In this document: in pieces, positions 37,772 to 50,095 of the stretch | Position numbering within the stretch: position 1 is the first letter of the stretch | Layout of the letters: each line of letters opens with the position of its first letter | From: Rathayibacter sp. VKM Ac-2760 | GTDB taxonomy: Bacteria > Actinomycetota > Actinomycetes > Actinomycetales > Microbacteriaceae | Assembly: GCF_009834185.1 (NCBI RefSeq) | Contig: NZ_CP047173.1 | Coordinates: 1,736,001-1,800,000, forward strand | Length of the DNA stretch: 64,000 bases | Direction of reading: 5' to 3' | Translations under genes and position numbers: made by a program | The notes under the pieces: generated by a model | What the model saw: the letters and a program-made list of their open reading frames with translations, nothing else | The model's database searches: none | What the model was told of the DNA's origin: nothing

Positions 37772-39012
37772 GTGCCAACCACACGCCTCAGCACCGAACC
37801 CACCGCCGTCCTCGTCCTCGAGGACGGGCGACGATTCTCGGGTCAGGCCTACGGCGCACGCGGCCGCACGCTCGGTGAGATCGTCTTCGCGACCGGCATG
37901 ACCGGCTACCAGGAGACCCTGACCGACCCGTCCTACGCCGGTCAGATCGTCGTGCAGACCGCCCCGCACATCGGCAACACCGGGATGAACAGCGAGGACG
38001 AGGAGTCGCGCCGCATCTGGGTCGCCGGCTACGTCGTCCGCGACCCCTCCCGCGTGGTCTCGAACTTCCGCTCGCAGCGCTCGCTCGACGACGACCTGGA
38101 GAAGGACGGCATCGTCGGCATCTCCGGCGTCGACACCCGCGCGATCACCCGGCACATCCGCTCGGTCGGCTCGATGCGCTCCGGTGTGTTCTCCGGCGAG
38201 GACCTGGCCCTCCCCGAGGAGGAGCAGCTCGCGCTGGTCCTCGGCGGCGCGCAGATGGCGGGGCTGAACCTCTCGTCCTCCGTCTCCACCGAGGAGCGCT
38301 ACACCGTGCCCGCTCAGGGCGAGCGCGTCGGCTCCGTCGCCGTGATCGACCTCGGCGTGAAGACCTCGACGGTCAACTACCTGTCCGAGCGCGGCTTCGA
38401 CGTGCACGTGCTGCCCGAGTCGACGACCGCCGAGCAGGTGCTCGCGCTCGAGCCCTCCGCGCTGTTCTTCTCCAACGGACCCGGCGACCCCGAGGCCTCC
38501 GACCGCCACGTCGACCTGCTGCGCACCACGCTGCGCGCCGACCTGCCGTTCTTCGGCATCTGCTTCGGCAACCAGCTGCTCGGCCGCGCGCTCGGCTTCG
38601 GCACCTACAAGCTGCCGTTCGGCCACCGCGGGATCAACCAGCCGGTGCTCGACAAGCTGACCGGCCGGGTCGAGATCACCTCGCAGAACCACGGCTTCGC
38701 GGTCGACGCGCCGATCGACGGCGAGCTCGACTCGCCCGAGGGCTTCGGCCGGGTCGAGGTCAGCCACTACAGCCTCAACGACTCGGTCGTCGAGGGGCTG
38801 CGCTGCCTCGACATCCCCGCGTTCTCGGTGCAGTACCACCCGGAGGCGGCGGCCGGTCCGCACGACTCCAACCACCTCTTCGACCGCTTCCGCGCCATGG
38901 TCGTGCAGCGCACGGCCGAGCAGGGCGGCGCCGAGCCGGCCACCGCGGGCTCCATCGACACCGACACCACCGCCTCGACCACCACCGCCGCGACCAACGG
39001 AGAGCAGCAGTA

Positions 39013-39013
<1 letters not shown>
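37772..39013 (+). CDS. carA: Carbamoyl-phosphate synthase small (glutaminase) subunit
   Basis: Releases ammonia from glutamine for CarB. 413 residues: N-terminal CPSase domain ([23 protein letters not shown]) and a C-terminal class I amidotransferase with nucleophile Cys264 in [10 protein letters not shown] and the HPE dyad in [10 protein letters not shown]. The last ~30 residues are a Thr/Ala-rich tail. GTG 37772 follows the previous stop by 3 bp. The stop overlaps the carB ATG (TAATG). Confidence 0.97.
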
Positions 39014-42299
<3,286 letters not shown>

Positions 42300-42303
<4 letters not shown>

Positions 42304-43184
42304 CCGCGGCCGCGGTGCCGGGCGCCGACTCGTTCGGCGCCCGGCTCGAGGCCGCCTTCGACGCGTTCGGGCAGCTCTGCGTGGGGATCGATCCGCACGC
42401 GTTCCTGCTCGACGCCTGGGGTCTGGAGGACAGCGCGGCGGGACTGGAGTCGTTCGGCCGGCGCGTCGTCGAGGCGTCGGCCGGCCGGGTCGGCCTGGTC
42501 AAGCCGCAGGTCGCGTTCTTCGAGCGGCACGGCTCGGCGGGCTACGCGGCGCTCGAGCGGGTCCTCGCGGACGCGCGCGCCGCGGGGCTGCTGGTGATCG
42601 CGGACGCAAAGCGCGGCGACATCGGCACGAGCGTCACGGCCTACGCCGAGGCCTGGCTCCGCCCGGGCTCCCCGCTCGAGGCCGACGCGATGACCGCCGC
42701 CGCCTACCAGGGCGTCGGCTCGCTCGAGGGCATGCTCGCGCTGGCGGAGGAGGCGGGCAAGGGCGTCTTCGTCCTCGCCGCGACCTCCAACGCCGAGGCG
42801 CGGCCGGTGCAGCGCGCTCTGCTCCAGGACGGCCCGGCGGCCGGCTCGACCGTGGCGCACGCGGTGCTGGCCGACGTGGCATCCTGGAACGCGGGACACG
42901 CGCGCTCGTCGATCGGCTCGGTCGGCGTCGTGCTCGGGGCCACGGTCGCGCTCGGCGACTACGGCATCGGCACGGGCGCTCCGCTCCGCCCCGCACTGCC
43001 GGTGCTGGCCCCGGGCTTCGGCCACCAGGGCGCGGACACGGCCGATGCGGAGCGGCTGTTCGGGGCACTGGCCGCCTCGACGATCGTGAGCGAATCGCGC
43101 AGTGTCCTCGGCGCCGGCCCCGACGGGATCGCCGCCGAGATCGACCGCCGAGCCGCACACCTCCAGGAGACCCTTGTCCGCTGA
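42300..43184 (+). CDS. pyrF: Orotidine 5'-phosphate decarboxylase (type 2)
   Basis: Last step to UMP. 294 residues, the longer actinobacterial type: [16 protein letters not shown] at the start, catalytic charge network in [13 protein letters not shown] (Lys and Asp of DxKxxD), and a phosphate loop [14 protein letters not shown] 42300 overlaps carB. pyrD and pyrE are not in the operon and must be elsewhere. The broken mIHF reading frame starts inside its last codons. Confidence 0.95.
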
Positions 43185-43369
43185 AGCCGTCAGCCCGCTC
43201 GATCCCGACGCCGGTGCGCCCCTCGCGGGCGGCCCGGCCGCCGGGGCGCGCCGCCCCTCGCCGCCCGAGGTCGATCGCCGCGCCGCCTCCGAGGCCGCGA
43301 TCGCCGCGCGACGCGCCCGTGCCCTCGTCAAGAAGGCCGTCGCCGCGGGCGAGCGCCCCCGCCACCACC
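43174..43369 (+). other. N-terminal part of an mIHF-Gmk fusion, out of frame with the rest
   Basis: From TTG 43174 (AGGAGA 4 nt upstream, 11 bp inside pyrF) one frame encodes a disordered lead and then PEVDRRAASEAAIAARRARA and LVKKAVAAGERP, which matches the first helix of actinobacterial mIHF. The remaining mIHF and the kinase continue in the next frame (ATTVLAAAQEDP onward). The shift falls in a run of five C at 43356-43360. Removing one C joins both parts into a single 332-residue frame. Either an extra base (mutation or sequencing error) or +1 slippage at CCC-C; I cannot tell. Confidence 0.7.
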
Positions 43370-44173
43370 GTGCTCGCCGCCGCGCAGGAGGACCCGGCCG
43401 GCGTCGAGGGCCGGATGCGCGTCAGCGAGCTGCTGCGCGCCGTCCCCGCCCTCGGCGTGGTCAAGACGCCGCGGGTGATGGAGCAGCTGGGCATCGCCCC
43501 GTCCAAGCGCCTGGGCGGTCTCGGCCGGCGCCAGGTCGAGGGCCTCGGCGCCTTCCTCGAGCAGCGCGAGTCGCGCCAGCGCCGCGGCGAGCGCAACCGC
43601 CTCGTCGTCCTGGCCGGTCCGACCGCGGTCGGCAAGGGCACCGTCTCCACCTACATCCGCGAGAACTACCCCGAGGTGCTCCTCTCCGTCTCGGCGACCA
43701 CCCGCGCCCCGCGCCCGGGCGAGATCGACGGCGTCAGCTACTACTTCGTCGACGACGCCGAGTTCGACCGCATGGTCGAGGCGGGGGAGTTCCTCGAGTA
43801 CGCGACGGTGCACAACGCCTACCGCTACGGCACGCCGCGCGGGCCGATCGACGCGGCCCTCGCCGCCGGCCGCCAGGTCATGCTCGAGATCGACATCCAG
43901 GGCGCGCGGCAGGTGCGCGAGCGGATGAACGACGCCCGGCTGGTCTTCCTCCTGCCGCCCAGCTGGGACGAGCTGGTGCGCCGGCTGGTCGGCCGCGGCA
44001 CCGAGAGCCCGGAGGAGCAGCAGCGCCGGCTCGCCACCGCGAAAGTCGAGCTGGCGGCGCAGGACGAGTTCGATTTCGCCGTCGTGAACAGCACCGTGCC
44101 CGAAGCGGCCCGCGAGGTCGTAGAATTGATGTCGCCTCGCTCCGACAGCACGCCCGCCGACCCGGGTCGCTGA
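43370..44173 (+). CDS. gmk: Guanylate kinase with N-terminal mIHF-like domain (intact frame)
   Basis: Converts GMP to GDP. The frame from GTG 43370 has 267 residues; ATG 43415 is another possible start, and the natural start is probably TTG 43174 if the frameshift is resolved. The first ~75 residues (VEGRMRVSELLRAVPALG, APSKRLGGLGRRQ) are the DNA-binding helix-turn region of mIHF, in Mycobacterium a separate gene just before gmk. The kinase follows: P-loop GPTAVGKGT, GMP-binding SVSATTRAPRPGEIDG, EIDIQGARQ, and the lid region RRLVGRGTESPEE. The end holds a TAGAAT that may start rpoZ transcription. Confidence 0.9.
   Translation: MLAAAQEDPAGVEGRMRVSELLRAVPALGVVKTPRVMEQLGIAPSKRLGGLGRRQVEGLGAFLEQRESRQRRGERNRLVVLAGPTAVGKGTVSTYIRENYPEVLLSVSATTRAPRPGEIDGVSYYFVDDAEFDRMVEAGEFLEYATVHNAYRYGTPRGPIDAALAAGRQVMLEIDIQGARQVRERMNDARLVFLLPPSWDELVRRLVGRGTESPEEQQRRLATAKVELAAQDEFDFAVVNSTVPEAAREVVELMSPRSDSTPADPGR
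44121..44126 (+). promoter_or_regulatory. Possible -10 box for rpoZ
   Basis: TAGAAT inside the 3' end of gmk, giving a leader of about 150 nt before rpoZ. No -35 seen. Confidence 0.35.
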
Positions 44174-44286
44174 GACCGAGACCACCGACCACCTCCGGGC
44201 CTTGCCCCGATCGCCCTCCCCGGTGATCGCGCGCCGTGCCGCTCCGGAGCCGCAGATCGGCGCTTCGCGCCCCGCTAGGAGACACC

Positions 44287-44553
44287 ATGGCCAACAACCT
44301 CGGCATCATCGACCCGCCCATCGACGAGCTGCTCTCGAAGGTCGACTCGAAGTACGCGCTCGTCATCTTCGCCTCCAAGCGCGCGCGCCAGATCAACGAC
44401 TACTACGCCGACCTGCACGAGGGCAGCCTCTTCGACAACGTCGGCCCGCTGGTCGACTCGACCATCGACGACAAGCCGCTCTCGGTCGCCCTGCACGAGA
44501 TCAACGAGGACAAGCTCGTCGCGCGTCCCGTCGCCGAGCCCCTCGACGACTAG
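44287..44553 (+). CDS. rpoZ: DNA-directed RNA polymerase omega subunit
   Basis: Small subunit that helps assemble beta-prime into RNA polymerase. 88 residues; ATG 44287 has AGGAG 6 nt upstream. Conserved [34 protein letters not shown] and [18 protein letters not shown] further upstream (44236) is in frame but would add unrelated residues. gmk-rpoZ-coaBC-metK-priA-fmt is the usual actinobacterial order. Confidence 0.95.
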   Translation: MANNLGIIDPPIDELLSKVDSKYALVIFASKRARQINDYYADLHEGSLFDNVGPLVDSTIDDKPLSVALHEINEDKLVARPVAEPLDD

Positions 44554-44577
44554 CACCCGACGGGTCCGCTCCCCGGG

Positions 44578-45804
44578 ATGCGTGCATCGAGAAGGGCCGC
44601 ACCGCGGCTGAACGTCGTCGTCGGCATCACCGGCGGCATCGCCGCGTACAAGGCGGTGGGCGTCGTGCGCGCGCTGGTCCTGGAGGGCCACGACGTGCAC
44701 GTCGTCGCCACCGAGGCGGCGCTGCGCTTCGTCGGGAAGCCGACGCTCGAGGCGATCTCGCGGAACGCGGTGCACACCGAGCTCTACGAGGGCGTCGCCG
44801 AGGTGCGGCACGTGGCGATCGGCCAGGCGGCCGACCTGATCGTGATCGCCCCCGCGACCGCGCACACCCTGGCCAAGCTCGCCACCGGCCTCGCCGACGA
44901 CCTGCTCGGCAACACCGTGCTCGCCAGCACGGCGCCGCTCGTCGTCGCCCCGGCGATGCACACCGAGATGTGGGCGAACGCGGCCACCGTCGCCAACGTC
45001 GCGACCCTGCGCTCCCGCGGCGTCCACGTGGTCGGCCCAGCGGTCGGCCGGCTCACCGGCGCCGACTCGGGCCCGGGCCGGATGGAGGAGCCCGCGACGA
45101 TCGTCGCCGAGGCCCTCGCCGTCCAGGCCCGCGCGGCCGGCGCGCGGCGCGATCTCGAGGGCCTGCGCGTCCTCGTCACCGCCGGCGGCACGCGCGAGCC
45201 GCTCGACCCGGTCCGCTTCGTCGGCAACCGCTCCAGCGGACGCCAGGGCGTCGCGCTCGCCGTCGCGGCCGCCGCCCGCGGGGCGCACGTCACCGTCCTC
45301 GCCGCGAACCTCGACATCGAGGCGCCCCGCGGCGTCGAGGTGATCGCGGTCGGCACCGCGCTCGAGCTGCGCGAGGCGGCGCTCACCGCCGCCCGCGACG
45401 CGGACATCGTGATCATGGCCGCGGCCGTCGCCGACTACCGGCCCGCCTCCGTCGCGGAGTCGAAGATCAAGAAGGAGCAGCAGGGCGACCGCCTCGTCCT
45501 CGAGCTCGTGAAGAACCCGGACATCCTGGCCGAGCTGTCGGTCGGCAGGACGGACGGCCAGCTGATCGTCGGCTTCGCCGCCGAGACCGAGCCGGACCGC
45601 GAGGCGATGCTCGCGCTCGGTCGCGCCAAGATCGCCCGCAAGGGCTGCGACCTGCTCGTCCTCAACAGGGTCGGCTGGACCGAGGGTTTCCAGAGCGACA
45701 GCAACAGCGTCGCGGTCCTCGATCGGGCCGGAGATATAGTGATCGAGGCTTCCGGCAGCAAGGCGTCGGTCGCCGATCGCGTCCTCGACGTGGTCGCGCG
45801 CTAG
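44578..45804 (+). CDS. coaBC: Bifunctional phosphopantothenoylcysteine decarboxylase/phosphopantothenate-cysteine ligase
   Basis: Two consecutive steps of coenzyme A synthesis. 408 residues: an FMN-dependent CoaC half (VVVGITGGIAAYKAV, His in VRHVAIGQAADL, PAMHTEMW, and a Cys-less substrate clamp I did not examine further) and a CTP-dependent CoaB half (VTAGGTREPLDPVRF, NRSSGRQGVALA, AAAVADYRPA, KNPDIL, FAAETE). ATG 44578 follows rpoZ by 24 bp. TATAGT at 45735-45740 near its end could start a metK transcript. Confidence 0.96.
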   Translation: MRASRRAAPRLNVVVGITGGIAAYKAVGVVRALVLEGHDVHVVATEAALRFVGKPTLEAISRNAVHTELYEGVAEVRHVAIGQAADLIVIAPATAHTLAKLATGLADDLLGNTVLASTAPLVVAPAMHTEMWANAATVANVATLRSRGVHVVGPAVGRLTGADSGPGRMEEPATIVAEALAVQARAAGARRDLEGLRVLVTAGGTREPLDPVRFVGNRSSGRQGVALAVAAAARGAHVTVLAANLDIEAPRGVEVIAVGTALELREAALTAARDADIVIMAAAVADYRPASVAESKIKKEQQGDRLVLELVKNPDILAELSVGRTDGQLIVGFAAETEPDREAMLALGRAKIARKGCDLLVLNRVGWTEGFQSDSNSVAVLDRAGDIVIEASGSKASVADRVLDVVAR

Positions 45805-45846
45805 GGCGTCTCCCTGGCCCGGTCCGCTCCCGGTCAGTGGGCGAGC

Positions 45847-45866
45847 CCGGTGCGGGACTGCACCGG
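45847..45866 (+). other. Short hairpin in the metK leader
   Basis: CCGGTGC, 6-nt loop, GCACCGG, between coaBC and metK and 46 bp before the metK ATG. It lacks the conserved core of SAM riboswitches that I know, so I only record the stem. Confidence 0.3.
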
Positions 45867-45912
45867 ATCGAGACATCCGGCAGCCGCGCCGGAACGGAAT
45901 GAGACGTTCGAC

Positions 45913-47118
45913 ATGACCTCCGGTCCCCTCCGCCTGTTCACCTCCGAGTCCGTGACCGAGGGTCACCCCGACAAGATCTGCGACCAGATCTCGGACCGCA
46001 TCCTGGACGCGCTGCTGCGGGAGGACCCGCACAGCCGCGTCGCCGTCGAGACCCTGGTGACCACCGGTCTCGTCCACGTCGCGGGCGAGGTCTCCACCGA
46101 GGGCTACGTCGAGATCCCCGCGATCGTGCGCGACACGATCGTCGAGATCGGCTACGACTCCTCGCTCAAGGGCTTCGACGGGCGCTCCTGCGGCGTCTCG
46201 GTGTCGATCGGCCAGCAGTCGCCCGAGATCGCGGCGGGGGTCGACACGGCGCTCGAGGTGCGCGGGGACGGTGCGGACGACGACGCCTTCGACCGCCAGG
46301 GCGCCGGCGACCAGGGGCTGATGTTCGGCTTCGCGACCGACGAGACGCCCGAGTACATGCCGCTGCCGAGCTGGCTCTCGCACCGCCTGGCCGAGCGCCT
46401 CGCCGAGGTCCGCAAGTCGGGCGAGCTCGACTACCTCCGGCCCGACGGCAAGACGCAGGTCACCATCGGCTACGACGGCACCACGCCGGCCACCATCGAC
46501 ACGGTCGTCCTCTCCACCCAGCACGCCGAGCACGTGAGCACCGCGACGATCCACGCCGACATCGAGGAGCACGTGATCCGTCCCGTCCTCGAGCGGGTCG
46601 AGCTCGACTCCTCCGCCGTGCGCCTGCTGATCAACCCCTCCGGCCGCTTCGAGATCGGCGGCCCGCAGGGCGACGCCGGGCTCACCGGGCGCAAGATCAT
46701 CGTCGACACCTACGGCGGAGCCGCGCGCCACGGCGGCGGCGCCTTCTCGGGCAAGGACCCGTCGAAGGTCGACCGCTCCGCCGCCTACGCCATGCGCTGG
46801 GTCGCGAAGAACGCGGTCGCCGCGGGCCTCGCCCGCCGGATGGAGGTGCAGGTCGCCTACGCGATCGGCAAGGCCGCCCCGGTCGGCCTCTACGTCGAGA
46901 CCTTCGGCACCGGCACGCTGCCCGACGAGCAGATCACCGAGGCGATCCGCTCGGTCTTCGACCTGCGTCCCGCCGCGATCATCCACGCGCTCGACCTGCT
47001 CCGCCCGATCTACTCGCAGACCTCGGTCTACGGGCACTTCGGCCGCGAGCTGCCCGACTTCACCTGGGAGCGCCTCGACCGCGTCGACGACCTCCGCTCC
47101 GCCGCGGGTCTCTCGTAG
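45913..47118 (+). CDS. metK: S-adenosylmethionine synthetase
   Basis: Makes SAM from methionine and ATP. 401 residues from ATG 45913 ([20 protein letters not shown]); the in-frame ATG-like GTG upstream (45850) adds nonconserved residues. ATP motifs [17 protein letters not shown] and [12 protein letters not shown], the P-loop-like [16 protein letters not shown], and the KQ-region [11 protein letters not shown]. priA follows after 23 bp. Confidence 0.97.
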   Translation: MTSGPLRLFTSESVTEGHPDKICDQISDRILDALLREDPHSRVAVETLVTTGLVHVAGEVSTEGYVEIPAIVRDTIVEIGYDSSLKGFDGRSCGVSVSIGQQSPEIAAGVDTALEVRGDGADDDAFDRQGAGDQGLMFGFATDETPEYMPLPSWLSHRLAERLAEVRKSGELDYLRPDGKTQVTIGYDGTTPATIDTVVLSTQHAEHVSTATIHADIEEHVIRPVLERVELDSSAVRLLINPSGRFEIGGPQGDAGLTGRKIIVDTYGGAARHGGGAFSGKDPSKVDRSAAYAMRWVAKNAVAAGLARRMEVQVAYAIGKAAPVGLYVETFGTGTLPDEQITEAIRSVFDLRPAAIIHALDLLRPIYSQTSVYGHFGRELPDFTWERLDRVDDLRSAAGLS

Positions 47119-47141
47119 GCGCCGCCGCGGCGGGGGAGGCG

Positions 47142-49148
47142 GTGACCGGTCCGGCGGGGCGCGTCGCGCGCGTGCTCCTCGACTCACCGCTCCCGCAGCT
47201 GGACCGGCTGCTCGACTACGCGATCCCCGAGGCGCTGCGCGACGGCGTCCGGCCGGGCGTCCGAGTGCGGGTGCCGCTGCGCACGGGCGGGCGGATCGCG
47301 GACGCCTTCGTCGTCGAGGTCGGCGAGGGCTCCGAGCACGCCGGAGCGCTGAGCGAGCTCGAGGAGCTCGTCTCGCCGCTCGTCGTGCTGACCCCCGAGG
47401 TCTGGGCGCTCGCACGGCGGGTCGCCGACCGCGCCGCCGGGGGAGCGAGCGACGTGCTGCGCCTGGCCGTCCCGCGACGGCACGTGCGGGTGGAGCGGGC
47501 GCACCTCGCGGCACTGGCCGAGGGCGGAGAGACGTCTGCGCCGGCCGAGGGGGTCGAGGCGGGCGCTGTGTCCGCCGCTGCGACCGGCGCTGCGACCGGC
47601 TATCTGCCCGAGACGTTCGACGGCCTCCTCGACGGCGGCCGCCTCGCGGTGAACGCGGTGCCCGCGCCGGTGCAGCTCGGCTCCGGAGCCTGGGTCGGCG
47701 GCTGGGCCGTCACCCTCGCCGAGCTCGCCCGGACCGCGCTCGCGGTCGGCCGCGATGCCATCCTCGCCGTGCCGGACTACCGCGATCAGGAGCAGCTCGA
47801 GCAGGCCCTCGCCGAGCACGTGCCCGAGGACGCGGTCGTCCGCCTCGACGCCCGGCAGAAGGGCGCCGGCCGGTACGCCGCGTTCCTGCGCTGCCTCACG
47901 CCGGGTCCGCGGGTGATCGTCGGCAACCGCTCGGTGCTCTACGCGCCCTCCGCGGCGCTCGGCCTGATCGCGCTCTGGGACGACGGCGATCCGCTCTTCG
48001 CCGAGCCGCTCGCGCCCTACGCGCACGCCCGCGACGTCGCGCTGGTGCGGCAGGAGCAGAGCGGCGCCGGGCTGGTCCTGCTCGGCAACACCCGCACGGT
48101 CGAGGTGGAGCGGCTCGTCGGCCTCGGCTTCGCCGCGCCGGTTCAGCCGCGGCCCTCGCGCCGCCCGCACGTCGTGCCGACCGCTCAGCAGTCCGCGGCC
48201 GACGAGCACGACCAGGCCGCGCGGATCCCCTCGACCGCCTGGCGGCAGGCTCGGCTCGGCCTCGACTCCGGCCCGGTGCTCGTGCAGGTCGCCCGCCCCG
48301 GCTACGCGCCGGTCGTCGCCTGCGCCCGCTGCCGCACGGTGGCGCGCTGCAACCGCTGCCAGGGTCCGCTCGCCGTGCACTCCGCCGGCGCCCGGCCGAG
48401 CTGCGGCTGGTGCGGGCTGATCGCCGCCGACTGGCACTGCTCGGTCTGCGAGGCGACCGCGCTGCGCCTGGTCAGCCTCGGCACCGGGCGGACCGCCGAG
48501 GAGCTCGGCCGCGCGTTCCCCGGGGTCGTGGTCGTCGTCGCCGACGGCGCGCATCCGATCCTCACCGTGCCCGACAGGCCGGCGCTCGTCGTCGCGACCC
48601 GGGGCGCCGAGCCGCGCGCCGACGGCGGCTACCACGCCGTACTGCTGCTCGACGGCGAGCGGATGCTCGCCCGCGAGAGCCTGCGCGTCGCCGACGACGC
48701 CCTGCGCACCTGGTCGAACGCCGCTGCGCTCGCCCGCCCGGGCGCCCCCGTCCTGCTGGTCGGCGTCGCCGGTCGGCTCGCGACCGCGCTGGCGACCTGG
48801 CGGCAGGACGAGTACCTCCGCGGCGAGCTGAGCGAGCGTCGCGAGCTGCGCTTCCCGCCGGCCGTGCGGCTCGCGACCGTCAGCGGCGACGCGAGTGCGG
48901 TGACGGAGGCGCTCGAAGCGCTCGACGAGGCCGACCGTCACGAGGTGCTCGGCCCGGTGGGGCTGGAGGACGGCTCCGTCCGCGCGATCGTGCGCTTCGA
49001 CTACGCTCGCGGAGCGGAGGTCGCCGCCCGCCTCCGCTCCGCCGTGATCCGCAACGCGACCCGCCGCCGCCGGCCGCCCACGACGCCGGGCCGCTTCCGT
49101 CCGGCGCCCAAGCTGCGCGTCCGGCTCGATGATCCCGACATCCTCTAG
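47142..49148 (+). CDS. priA: PriA-like primosomal protein N', apparently without helicase motifs
   Basis: Replication-restart protein, 668 residues from GTG 47142. The N-terminal DNA-binding domain is clear (RVLLDSPLPQLDRLLDYAIP, GVRVRVPLRTGGRIADAFV). Eight cysteines (CARC, CNRC, CGWC, CSVC, about 390-435) form the two zinc sites of PriA. But no GxGKT Walker A is seen where the ATPase should be: the matching segment reads LAVGRDAILAVPDYRDQEQL, and no DEEH box follows. Known actinobacterial PriA homologues also lack these motifs, so this is a lineage form, perhaps a loader rather than a helicase. Confidence 0.9.
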   Translation: MTGPAGRVARVLLDSPLPQLDRLLDYAIPEALRDGVRPGVRVRVPLRTGGRIADAFVVEVGEGSEHAGALSELEELVSPLVVLTPEVWALARRVADRAAGGASDVLRLAVPRRHVRVERAHLAALAEGGETSAPAEGVEAGAVSAAATGAATGYLPETFDGLLDGGRLAVNAVPAPVQLGSGAWVGGWAVTLAELARTALAVGRDAILAVPDYRDQEQLEQALAEHVPEDAVVRLDARQKGAGRYAAFLRCLTPGPRVIVGNRSVLYAPSAALGLIALWDDGDPLFAEPLAPYAHARDVALVRQEQSGAGLVLLGNTRTVEVERLVGLGFAAPVQPRPSRRPHVVPTAQQSAADEHDQAARIPSTAWRQARLGLDSGPVLVQVARPGYAPVVACARCRTVARCNRCQGPLAVHSAGARPSCGWCGLIAADWHCSVCEATALRLVSLGTGRTAEELGRAFPGVVVVVADGAHPILTVPDRPALVVATRGAEPRADGGYHAVLLLDGERMLARESLRVADDALRTWSNAAALARPGAPVLLVGVAGRLATALATWRQDEYLRGELSERRELRFPPAVRLATVSGDASAVTEALEALDEADRHEVLGPVGLEDGSVRAIVRFDYARGAEVAARLRSAVIRNATRRRRPPTTPGRFRPAPKLRVRLDDPDIL

Positions 49149-49186
49149 ACCCGCTGTTCCGCCCCCTCCACGCTCAGGAGCCCTCC

Positions 49187-50095
49187 GTGCGCCTCGTCTT
49201 CGCCGGCACGCCGGCCGCCGCCGTCCCGACCCTGCGCGCCCTCGCCGCGTCCGGCCACGAGGTGGTCGCGGTGGTGACCCGGGCCGACGCGCCCGTCGGC
49301 CGGAAGCGCGTGCTCACGCCCTCGCCCGTCGCCGTGGTCGCGGAGGAGCTCGGTCTACCGGTGCTCAAGGCGAACCGCCTCGACGAGGAGGTCACCGACC
49401 GGATCGCCGCGCTGGCACCCGATCTCGGCGTGATCGTCGCCTACGGCGGTCTCGTGCGCGCTCGGCTGCTCGCGGTGCCGCGGCTCGGCTGGATCAACCT
49501 GCACTTCTCGCTGCTGCCGCGCTGGCGCGGTGCCGCGCCCGTCCAGCGCGCACTGATGGCGGGGGAGGAGCGGATCGGCGCGGCCGTCTTCCAGCTCGTC
49601 GTCGAGCTCGACGCGGGCGACGTCTTCGCCGCGATCGAGGAGGAGGTCGCCGGGCGGACTGCCGGTGAGCTCCTCGACGTGCTCGCGGAGCGCGGCGCGC
49701 AGCTCACCGGCGCGGTGGTCGACGACCTCGCCGCCGGCACCGCGGTCGCCGTGCCGCAGTCCGGCGAGGTGACCCTCGCGCCGAAGCTCGACGTGACCGA
49801 CGGCCGGATCGACTGGTCGCAGCCGTCGGCGCGGATCCTCGCCCTCGTGCGCGGTGTCACTCCCGAGCCCGGAGCCTCGACCGCGGTCGGCGACGCGCGA
49901 CTGAAGGTGCTGGCCCTGCGTCCGGTCGACGCGGCCGCGCTCGCCCCGGGCGCGGTGCTGCTCGACGCCGGCCGTGCGCTGGTCGGCACGGGCGACGGCG
50001 CCGTCGAGCTCGTGTCGGTGCAGCCCGCGGGCAAGAACCCGATGCCCGGTGCCGCCTGGGCCCGGGGCCTGCGCGAGAGCACGGTGCTCGCGTGA
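49187..50095 (+). CDS. fmt: Methionyl-tRNA formyltransferase
   Basis: Adds formyl from 10-formyl-THF to initiator Met-tRNA. 302 residues; the start GTG 49187 gives RLVFAGTPAAAVPTLRAL. Catalytic region INLHFSLLPRWRGAAPVQR with the Asn-His pair, the ELDAGDVFAAIEEEV segment, and a C-terminal OB fold for the tRNA. It overlaps rsmB by 4 bp. Confidence 0.96.
   Translation: MRLVFAGTPAAAVPTLRALAASGHEVVAVVTRADAPVGRKRVLTPSPVAVVAEELGLPVLKANRLDEEVTDRIAALAPDLGVIVAYGGLVRARLLAVPRLGWINLHFSLLPRWRGAAPVQRALMAGEERIGAAVFQLVVELDAGDVFAAIEEEVAGRTAGELLDVLAERGAQLTGAVVDDLAAGTAVAVPQSGEVTLAPKLDVTDGRIDWSQPSARILALVRGVTPEPGASTAVGDARLKVLALRPVDAAALAPGAVLLDAGRALVGTGDGAVELVSVQPAGKNPMPGAAWARGLRESTVLA

Noticed and set aside
43214..43369. 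Upstream extension of the gmk frame from 43214
   Set aside because: The encoded residues are Pro/Arg-rich shadow sequence of the other frame, which there encodes the recognisable mIHF helix.
45805..45912. SAM riboswitch before metK
   Set aside because: Only one short hairpin is present; the multi-helix core and conserved bases of the SAM-I, SAM-II or SAM-IV classes are not seen.
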